From contig CANQYV010000018.1 of assembly GCA_947628165.1 (NCBI GenBank), positions 1 through 32,226 on the forward strand: 32,226 bases of DNA. The letters are read 5' to 3'. The position numbers and the translations under genes were made by a program. This DNA is from an uncultured Clostridia bacterium. GTDB taxonomy: Bacteria; Bacillota; Clostridia; Oscillospirales; CAG-272. Each line of letters starts with the position of its first letter. Position 1 is the stretch's first letter. The notes beneath the pieces were generated by a model, which was given only the letters and a program-made list of their open reading frames with translations, was not told the DNA's origin and searched no databases. This document shows, piece after piece, positions 22,978-28,624 of the stretch.

Positions 22978-24513
22978 TCAAAAGCCCATCGACGCGAGAA
23001 ACGACTTCTCGAACGCCTCGGAGCCCGAAAGCTCGATATATTCGGCGTCCTCCGCCAGCCTCTCCGCCTCTGCCCTCGCGTCGGCCGACGCGAGGATAAG
23101 CTCCGCCCCGCGGAGCGCCCCTTCGGGGACAAATGCCGCGTGCTTCGCCCTGTTTTTCGGGATGAGCCCGATCCTTGCGCACGAGGCGGCGGACAGCGCC
23201 GAGCCGAACGCGCCCGTAAGAACGAGCGGCACGTCGTCAGGCACGCCCTCAGATGTGAGCTCGATCGCCGCGCGCACCGCGCCCTTCGCAAGCGAGAGCG
23301 CGCGGATGTCCTCCTGCGTTATGCGGACGCCTCGGGCGAGGGCGAACGCCCCGTCGGGGGTGTTTATCCTCCCGTCCGCGCCGAGCACGCCGAGCGACAG
23401 CATGCACGCGGCGGCGTCGATAAGCCCCGTCCCGCATATGCCGTAAGGCTCAACGCCGCCGGCGACCGTCAGCGACAGCTCGCCCGCCTTTATTCCGACC
23501 GCCTCGACCGCGCCTTTTCCGTACACGACGCCGCACGAGATGCCGCCGCCCTCGAGCGCCGGTCCCGCGGGCGCCGCCGCCGCGCGGAGCTTCCCCGCGG
23601 AGTACGACGCGCACTCGCCGTTCGTGCCGATGTCCGCGAGCAGAAAGCCGCCGTCTCCCGCAGCGCCGCTTCTCTTCGCGTATAGGACGGACGCGACGGC
23701 GTCCGAGCCGAAGTAGCCCGAGACGCAGCGCGGCAGAAACGCCTTTATCTTTCGCTCGCCTCCCGTCGCCGCGCGCGGCAGCACAACCTCGACCTCGCGT
23801 CCGAACAGATCGTTCGGAATAAACGGCGCCCTCCCGATCGGCGTCACGTCGACGCCCGCGAAGAGCGACAGCATGACGGTGTTGCCGACGACGACGACAG
23901 GCGCGCCGTCAGGCGCCATCAGCTCGTATATCATCCCGCTGACGCACGCCCTTATGAGGTTCGTCATGCTGCGCGCCGCGCCCTCGCTTTCGGCAGCCGC
24001 CGAAATGCGCGAGACGACGTCCGCCCCGTAGACAGCCTGCGGATTTTCGCGCCGCGCGAACGCGACTCTCTCGCCCGAGGCAAGGTCGACGAGCGACGCC
24101 TCGACCGTCGTCGTGCCGATGTCGACCGCAACGCCGAGCTCGCGTCCGTCGCCCGGCGACGGTATCATTATTCTGCTCGCCGTCTCTGCCGCGAACCGCA
24201 GCTCAAACGCTTTTGCGTCCGCCTCGTCCGGCAGCTTGACATACGCCTCCCCGTCGGCGGCGAACGCCGCGCGGCACAAAAGCCGCATGCGGAAGCCCTC
24301 GCCGTCCGGCTCCGCGTCCTCGCCGCAGAAGCACGCGATCTCCCGCGGCCCCGGCATAGTCAGAGGCCCCTTGACGCGCGCGCGGCACCCGCCGCATACG
24401 CCGAGTCCCCCGCACGGCAAATAAACTCTTTTTCCCGCGGCAATGAGCGCATCGTCCACCGTCTGCCCCCGCCTGCCGAAAATCGTTACAGTCTCCGTTT
24501 TTTCACCTCCCAT
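22978..24513 (-). CDS. RACo-like ASKHA-domain protein with N-terminal 2Fe-2S ferredoxin domain (DUF4445)
   Basis: This 511-residue protein resembles reductive activators of corrinoid proteins (RACo), which use ATP to re-reduce Co(II) cobalamin in methyltransferase partners. The N-terminal ferredoxin domain has the plant-type spacing PCGGLGVCGGC (C34, C40, C43), with C80 as likely fourth ligand. The ATPase part shows VAVDIGTTTVEASLVDL, VVGNTVMLSLFAG, LLADIGTNGE and LTGAFGSAL, typical of the DUF4445/ASKHA family. No corrinoid protein or methyltransferase gene is in the window, so the client is unknown. The start overlaps the end of the fic gene by 11 bases, indicating translation from the same mRNA. 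The overlap has no strong Shine-Dalgarno, which fits coupled translation. Confidence 0.88.
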   Translation of the reverse strand: MGGEKTETVTIFGRRGQTVDDALIAAGKRVYLPCGGLGVCGGCRARVKGPLTMPGPREIACFCGEDAEPDGEGFRMRLLCRAAFAADGEAYVKLPDEADAKAFELRFAAETASRIMIPSPGDGRELGVAVDIGTTTVEASLVDLASGERVAFARRENPQAVYGADVVSRISAAAESEGAARSMTNLIRACVSGMIYELMAPDGAPVVVVGNTVMLSLFAGVDVTPIGRAPFIPNDLFGREVEVVLPRAATGGERKIKAFLPRCVSGYFGSDAVASVLYAKRSGAAGDGGFLLADIGTNGECASYSAGKLRAAAAPAGPALEGGGISCGVVYGKGAVEAVGIKAGELSLTVAGGVEPYGICGTGLIDAAACMLSLGVLGADGRINTPDGAFALARGVRITQEDIRALSLAKGAVRAAIELTSEGVPDDVPLVLTGAFGSALSAASCARIGLIPKNRAKHAAFVPEGALRGAELILASADARAEAERLAEDAEYIELSGSEAFEKSFLASMGF

Positions 24514-25276
24514 CTTTCTTTGCCCACGTTTTCACCGTCTGCTCCCTCAAAAATCCCACGAGCGGCGAAAGCTCGCCCGACGTATCCCACGCCTCGAGCG
24601 CGTCGTAGTATCCCTTCCTGTCCTCCTCATGGATTATTATCGGCGGATGATTTTGCATGAGCAGAAAATAATTCATCGCGATCCTGCCGACCCTGCCGTT
24701 TCCGTCCGCGAACGGATGTATGTTTTCGAGCTTCGCATGGAAATACGCGGCGGCAGTCAATATCTTCTCCGCCGGCAGAGCGTCGCCGTCCCGAAGACTC
24801 GCCATCTCGGAAAGCAGCTCCGCAACCTCCGCCTCCACGTCCCCGGGCGGCGCGCCGACCTCGTTTTTCCCCGTCACATAATCGTGCCGCTTGTATTCTC
24901 CCGGTCTCTCGCCGAGCTGCCACTGCCGCGCGTCGTATGTGTTCTGCGTCAGTATCCGCTGAAAATTCTTTATCAGCGCCTCGTCAAGCGGGAGCCTTTT
25001 CCCGAACGCGTCGAGCAGAAATTCGTTTGCCTCCCGCGCACCTCTGAGTTCAAAAAGCGTACGGAGGTCGCCAGTATACGACGTCACGCCATCGTGCTCG
25101 AATATCTCCCTTGTGTCGTTATATGTGACGTTTGCGTTTTCGAGCCTGCCGGAATTGTACGCAAACGAAATGCTCCGGCTCCCGAGCGCGCACGCGAGCT
25201 CCGCGTCCGTCGTGACGGACTTGTCCCGCCATTGTGCGACCGCCTTATCGTAGTTCGTCATAAGCTCCCCCTGCAT
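24503..25276 (-). CDS. Fic-domain protein (AMP-transferase-like) with N-terminal inhibitory motif
   Basis: This 257-residue protein contains the complete Fic active-site motif HPFADGNGRVGR (H187), used by the family to transfer AMP or related groups to hydroxyl side chains of target proteins. An inhibitory-helix motif of the (S/T)xxxE(G/N) type, SGRLEN, lies at residues 42-47, so this is a self-contained class II Fic protein with the inhibitory motif N-terminal to the core, and no separate antitoxin is needed. The ATG at 25276 has GAGGAGGGCGGCAAA in front of it; an internal ATG five codons later is less well placed. It is first in a two-gene unit with the RACo-like gene, whose start it overlaps. 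The target is unknown. Confidence 0.9.
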   Translation of the reverse strand: MQGELMTNYDKAVAQWRDKSVTTDAELACALGSRSISFAYNSGRLENANVTYNDTREIFEHDGVTSYTGDLRTLFELRGAREANEFLLDAFGKRLPLDEALIKNFQRILTQNTYDARQWQLGERPGEYKRHDYVTGKNEVGAPPGDVEAEVAELLSEMASLRDGDALPAEKILTAAAYFHAKLENIHPFADGNGRVGRIAMNYFLLMQNHPPIIIHEEDRKGYYDALEAWDTSGELSPLVGFLREQTVKTWAKKDGR

Positions 25277-25292
25277 TTTGCCGCCCTCCTCT

Positions 25293-25321
25293 ATTATACA
25301 CTAAAACGCACCGTTTGTCAT
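25293..25321 (-). promoter_or_regulatory. Promoter of the fic-RACo unit
   Basis: ATGACA (25321-25316), a 17-base spacer and a perfect TATAAT (25298-25293) on the minus strand. Transcription would begin within or next to the GAGGAGG ribosome binding site, giving a very short leader. Confidence 0.8.
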
Positions 25322-25402
25322 TCCGTTCCGCGACATTTTCGCGCGTAAGCCTGTCATGCCCGCGCGCTCGCGCAGCTCGCGGTAAAAGGTCTGTCCGAGG
25401 AT

Positions 25403-25438
25403 AAAAAACGACAGGGAGAGCCTCAGCTCTCCCCGTCG
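25403..25438 (-). terminator. Terminator of the ATPase / TOPRIM-like pair
   Basis: On the minus strand CGACGGGGAGAGC and GCTCTCCCTGTCG form a 13-bp stem with one mismatch and a short loop, followed by TTTTTTAT. It starts ten bases after the stop codon at 25448. Confidence 0.85.
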
Positions 25439-25447
25439 GGAATTTTA

Positions 25448-26215
25448 TTATATTAAAAGACTGCCGCTTCTTTTTGAGACAAAGTCGAAAAATCTCTCCG
25501 GTGCGTAGTCCGCAAGCTCAAAAATGCTCGTATTCAGGACCGAAACCTCACCTGTCGTGCGGATCTTCTCAAGCTCCGCATCGTAGATCTTCACATGGTC
25601 AAAGCTCAGGTATTCTTCCGCCGAAGGAGTTGAATAGCTACCGGTGAGCAGAAGATTTGCCTTTCTGATATGATGGACGGCCATGCTGTAAAAGGTCGAA
25701 TAGTCATACTTTGCGAGGTCCTTAAATCCACTCATATCGCCGACGATCCGCTTGTAGGAGCCGCAGTCGGCGACCGCGATACGCCTTGAGGCGAAGCCGT
25801 TATCGGGGAGAGAGGCAAAATGCTTATACGACTGCATCATCGGGTAGTTGATATAGAGCTTCCCATGGTTTGTCGGGTCGCAGAAATACCGGAGCATGCG
25901 CTTAACGGTGTCGTAGTGCGTGCGGTCGTGATGCGGTTCGAGATCGAAAACCATATACACGTCCGTGTAGTTCTGATACAGACGCTGTTTTTGTGCATCG
26001 TCCCGAATCATTGAGGACAAAACCGACCGTATGTCAACTTCGTCATCTTCAAAATCAGGATACATATCGTGCAGCTTCTGCGCTATAACATGGATATTAG
26101 ACTTGTAGGACACTATGCTATATTCGGTCTTTCTGTGGCAGACGGAAAAGAGGCGCTTGAAAAATCTCACCTCGTCCGCTTCTCCCTCAACGATGAGAAG
26201 AATGCGCTTAGGCAT
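25448..26215 (-). CDS. TOPRIM/RloB-like protein, partner of the upstream AAA ATPase
   Basis: This 255-residue protein begins MPKRILLIVEGEADEVRFFK. The beta strand ending in an acidic EGEADE (E10-E15), and a second strand ending in FDLEPHHD (D91, E93, D97), match the E...DxE/DxD layout of TOPRIM nucleases such as RloB, AbiLii or the OLD family. YINYPMMQSYKH follows, a pattern also seen in RloB-like proteins. The exact family is not certain. The ATG at 26215 overlaps the ATPase stop as ATGCCTAA, with GGAG six bases upstream, so translation is coupled; the open frame continuing up to 26287 is rejected. Paired ATPase and TOPRIM genes are a recurring layout of anti-phage abortive-infection systems, which is the inferred role. 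Confidence 0.68.
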   Translation of the reverse strand: MPKRILLIVEGEADEVRFFKRLFSVCHRKTEYSIVSYKSNIHVIAQKLHDMYPDFEDDEVDIRSVLSSMIRDDAQKQRLYQNYTDVYMVFDLEPHHDRTHYDTVKRMLRYFCDPTNHGKLYINYPMMQSYKHFASLPDNGFASRRIAVADCGSYKRIVGDMSGFKDLAKYDYSTFYSMAVHHIRKANLLLTGSYSTPSAEEYLSFDHVKIYDAELEKIRTTGEVSVLNTSIFELADYAPERFFDFVSKRSGSLLI

Positions 26216-27329
26216 TGAATTCTCCGTTTCGCAGCATCTTTTCGAGGTTGTGTCCTTCGCGAAGCTCACGGTCCGTGCTGTCGGCAAACGACGTCAGCTT
26301 GCCCCTGTCAAGAATGAAATAACAGTCTGGACGCATAAGAGAGTTTGACGCAAGATACGAATTGTGAGTGGTGAATACAGCCTGAACATTGTCGAGGTCG
26401 ACTATGTATTTTATAATGTTCCGTGAAAGCTCAAAATGATAAAAGGCGTCGAATTCGTCCATGAAAAGGAACGAGACTTCATGAAATCTTTTGCTCCAGT
26501 AAAACAAAAGCTCAAGCGCCCTCGTTCCGTTTGAAGCGATCTTCTCAAACGGGAAGCTTCTGTTTTTGTGTTTCTCCCAGAGAAATTTCTTTGGGGTGGA
26601 TATGTCAAGCCGGTTTGCCTCCAGCTCTGTCTTGATTCCCGCAAGCCTGTACAGAAACTCCTGAAACTCGCCGGCAAGATTGTTTTCCGCTATCCACGGA
26701 GACAACTGCTCGGAGCCTGTTTGCAGGCCTATGTATCCGTTTTCATGAAGCGACCGGAACCAAAGCATATGCGAGACAAAATTCATGATAAACTTGACGT
26801 ATGAATCGTCAGGCTGTTTCGTGTTGTTCGCGATGTATCTCAGAATCGAAAAATTGTTTTCAAAATATTCAAAATTGAGGCTTTCGGCGGCGATCATGTC
26901 CATACCGGAAAGGTCGCTCTGCCGGTTCCTGAAATCATAGGAGAAAACACGTTTGTCGTTGACGGTGAGTTCTTCATAAGATAGGCTGTGCGGCGCCGTC
27001 TTTTTATATATGTATGTTATTCTGTCGTCGCCTTTTTTGAAGACATACCTGAACACCGCCTCGTCGGAGTCGCTGTCGGCATTAATGAAGGTGTCTTCAT
27101 CGTCTTGGTTCGCCGCCGTGTTCTTGTCTGTCAGAAGACCGACGATGTCAAAAAGACCGAAGCCGAAATTGCTCTTGCCCGATGAATTCGCGCCGTATAT
27201 TATAACTTTGCTGAGAAGGCCGTTATTTGTGCATTTGTCATTAAACTTGTAATCGTGAGTTTCTGTAAGGTCAAGAGTCACCGGTGCTGAAAAATTCTTG
27301 TAGTTCTCAACGGTAAAACTGATAAGCAT
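26208..27329 (-). CDS. AAA family ATPase (AAA_15/AAA_21, RloA/AbiLi-like)
   Basis: This 373-residue protein starts MLISFTVENYKNFSAPVTLD, the usual N-terminal strand of ABC/SMC-like AAA_15 ATPases. Walker A is GANSSGKS at residues 46-53, a signature-like SNGTRALEL precedes Walker B FLFMDEFDAF (D291 region), and TTHNSYL gives the switch histidine at about H322. Such ATPases sense a trigger and activate an associated nuclease. The ATG at 27329 is chosen because GGAGGGTTTAAAT precedes it; upstream candidates at 27344 and 27377 overlap the promoter. It overlaps the TOPRIM/RloB-like gene by eight bases. No restriction or methylation gene is beside it, so a two-gene system is the simplest reading. 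Confidence 0.85.
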   Translation of the reverse strand: MLISFTVENYKNFSAPVTLDLTETHDYKFNDKCTNNGLLSKVIIYGANSSGKSNFGFGLFDIVGLLTDKNTAANQDDEDTFINADSDSDEAVFRYVFKKGDDRITYIYKKTAPHSLSYEELTVNDKRVFSYDFRNRQSDLSGMDMIAAESLNFEYFENNFSILRYIANNTKQPDDSYVKFIMNFVSHMLWFRSLHENGYIGLQTGSEQLSPWIAENNLAGEFQEFLYRLAGIKTELEANRLDISTPKKFLWEKHKNRSFPFEKIASNGTRALELLFYWSKRFHEVSFLFMDEFDAFYHFELSRNIIKYIVDLDNVQAVFTTHNSYLASNSLMRPDCYFILDRGKLTSFADSTDRELREGHNLEKMLRNGEFNA

Positions 27330-27348
27330 ATTTAAACCCTCCATAATA

Positions 27349-27377
27349 AATATACCCCCCTTTCGACAGCTTGTCAA
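27349..27377 (-). promoter_or_regulatory. Promoter of the ATPase / TOPRIM-like pair
   Basis: TTGACA (27377-27372), a 17-base spacer and TATATT (27354-27349) on the minus strand. The spacer ends in six G. The leader before the ATG at 27329 is very short. Confidence 0.82.
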
Positions 27378-27498
27378 GATGTTTCCGTAAAAAAATTACG
27401 GATAAGCATCGTTTGGCGCCATGTGCGGCCTTTCAAAGAGAGTTTAGCACACACCCGGCGCGAAAAAGCGCAAAAGGGGGAGATATTTTATTTTCCGT

Positions 27499-27524
27499 GA
27501 CCGCAGTCACCGACCGCAGTCACC
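27499..27524. repeat. 13-bp tandem duplication at the 3' end of the acetyltransferase gene
   Basis: GACCGCAGTCACC occurs twice in tandem (27499-27511 and 27512-27524). It creates the present stop codon at 27507-27509; with one unit the protein would end DCGHGK rather than DCGR. Confidence 0.85.
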
Positions 27525-28019
27525 CTCGAAGTGTTCTTCTCTGATGTCCTTTTCGAGGAACCGGCGCTGGGGGACAAAGCCCATTCTTTCGTAGAACGCG
27601 GCGGCGGGAGAATTGAAGCTCCAGACGCATAGGTCAAGTCGGGACGCGCCTCGCTCGCGCGCCTCGCGCTCCGCCATGCGGTAGAGCATCGTGCCGATTT
27701 TCTGCCTGCGGCAGTCACTGCGAATGACGATGTCGTGCATGTAGGCATAGAGCCCGTCGACCATGAACTCGCGGCGGCGGAGCTCGACGAACGCGACGCC
27801 GAGCACATCGTCTTTTGCGCCTCCCTCGCCGGGGAGCACCGCGACAAGGCTGATCCAGTCGGGAGAGGTGCCGCGCTTTTCGTACTCCGCGCGGGTGTAG
27901 GGGTCTTTAACGGGAACGTACATGTCGGGCCGCGCCGAGACGTGAAGCGCGTGGAGCTCCCCCATGAGCGCGCCGACGCCCGGAATGTCGCATTCCTTCA
28001 TCTTTCTGAATATGAGCAT
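27507..28019 (-). CDS. GNAT-family N-acetyltransferase
   Basis: This 170-residue protein has the GNAT layout: an N-terminal MLIFRKMKECDIPGV strand and helix, a central DIVIRSDCRRQKIGTMLY that holds the acetyl-CoA pyrophosphate loop (RRQKIG in place of the usual Q/RxxGxG/A), and a C-terminal SFNSPAAAFYERMGFVPQ. It should transfer an acetyl group from acetyl-CoA to an amine in the cytoplasm; the substrate cannot be inferred. AAGGAAAGG precedes the ATG at 28019. The gene is a single unit. Its last residues have been altered by a 13-bp tandem duplication, outside the catalytic fold. Confidence 0.88.
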   Translation of the reverse strand: MLIFRKMKECDIPGVGALMGELHALHVSARPDMYVPVKDPYTRAEYEKRGTSPDWISLVAVLPGEGGAKDDVLGVAFVELRRREFMVDGLYAYMHDIVIRSDCRRQKIGTMLYRMAEREARERGASRLDLCVWSFNSPAAAFYERMGFVPQRRFLEKDIREEHFEGDCGR

Positions 28020-28055
28020 AATAAACCTTTCCTTGCCTGCTTTATCAAATCAAGT

Positions 28056-28064
28056 ATTATAACA
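28056..28064 (-). promoter_or_regulatory. Extended -10 promoter of the acetyltransferase gene
   Basis: The minus strand reads TGTTATAAT, a perfect -10 with the TGn extension, 37 bases before the ATG. No consensus -35 is visible, which is normal for extended -10 promoters. Confidence 0.6.
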
Positions 28065-28171
28065 ACTGCGTTTGCGGCGACAGCTGCACGAAGCGGCAAA
28101 TTCATGCCCACATTTTGTGACACGATCAAAAAAGCGCATAAAGAAATAAACCAAAAATTACTGTTTTCCAC

Positions 28172-28200
28172 TTGACAAACTCCCTTCTAAATGATATACT
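28172..28200 (+). promoter_or_regulatory. Near-consensus promoter of a short structured transcript
   Basis: TTGACA (28172-28177), 17 bases, TATACT (28195-28200). No sizeable plus-strand protein gene follows, so it should drive the candidate small RNA starting near 28207. Confidence 0.82.
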
Positions 28201-28206
28201 TGAGAT

Positions 28207-28378
28207 AACCATAACTTTCTCATTTTGGTTTCCCCTTTAGGGGGAGGGACTTTTGCCCCTCCGAAAAGCCTACCGCCATTTGATGGCTGTAATCAAAGCC
28301 GCGATTGCAACGATCACAACGACTGCTTTGATTATAAGCTCTGTCACATCAAATGCGGCAGGCTTTTCTCTTTCTCTT
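28207..28378 (+). ncRNA. Candidate small structured RNA (possible type I toxin-antitoxin-like locus)
   Basis: Downstream of the promoter the predicted transcript contains nested inverted repeats. CCCCTTTAGGGG and GGAGGGACTTTTGCCCCTCC share the same G-run and so exclude each other. A long outer stem runs from AAAAGCCTACCGCCATTTGA (28264) to CATCAAATGCGGCAGGCTTT (28347), and inside it there is a perfect TAATCAAAGC / GCTTTGATTA stem. The outer stem ends in a T/C-rich stretch and could terminate transcription near 28378. A plus-strand frame from the ATG at 28283 starts MAVIKAAIATITTTALIISS but has no ribosome binding site. The structure and promoter are visible; function is inference. Confidence 0.55.
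28270..28347 (-). CDS. Candidate 25-residue hydrophobic peptide antisense to the small RNA
   Basis: A GTG-started frame on the minus strand gives a peptide beginning VTELIIKAVVV and ending ITAIKWR: one short polar end, a membrane-length hydrophobic run and a basic tryptophan-containing tail. This is the build of type I toxin peptides, and the plus-strand transcript would cover it completely as antisense RNA. No ribosome binding site or clear promoter for it is visible, so it may be chance. Confidence 0.3.
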   Translation of the reverse strand: MTELIIKAVVVIVAIAALITAIKWR

Positions 28379-28477
28379 CATAAATATATATGCGTATATA
28401 TGCGGCAGGACCCGCGGAAAAACGACAGTCTTTTTCATTCGCTGACATCACGCGCCGCCGTCCTCCACCCTCTCCGT

Positions 28478-28608
28478 AATAAACTCCCCAGTCATAAAAA
28501 GTTTTGAAAGGGGGCGCGGGGGAAGGAAGATGCCGCCAAAGGCGGCATCTTCTGCTTTTTCGCTTTGCGAAAAAGCCCACTTTCTTCTCTTGAAAAGTTT
28601 CCCCCCGC
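28478..28608. repeat. Second dispersed repeat (CCCCAGTCATA family), copy 2, with two inserted hairpins
   Basis: AATAAACTCCCCAGTCATAA and TTTTGAAAGGGGGCGCGGG match copy 1 at 5162-5204. Where copy 1 has a single A/T stem, this copy has GGGGGAA...TTTCCCCCC arms enclosing two perfect hairpins. The block lies directly after the M16 peptidase gene. Confidence 0.62.
28526..28576 (-). terminator. Double hairpin after the M16 peptidase gene
   Basis: GAAGATGCCGCC-AAA-GGCGGCATCTTC (28526-28552) and GCTTTTTCGC-TTT-GCGAAAAAGC (28554-28576) are two perfect stem-loops in a row, 49 bases after the peptidase stop. They probably end its transcript, although a classical T-run is missing. Confidence 0.6.
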
Positions 28609-28624
28609 ATACACACTTCTTCAC

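Noticed and set aside
27330-27377. Longer N-terminus of the AAA ATPase from 27377
   Set aside because: Its codons overlap the -35 and -10 boxes, and the ATG at 27329 has a well-spaced GGAGGG.
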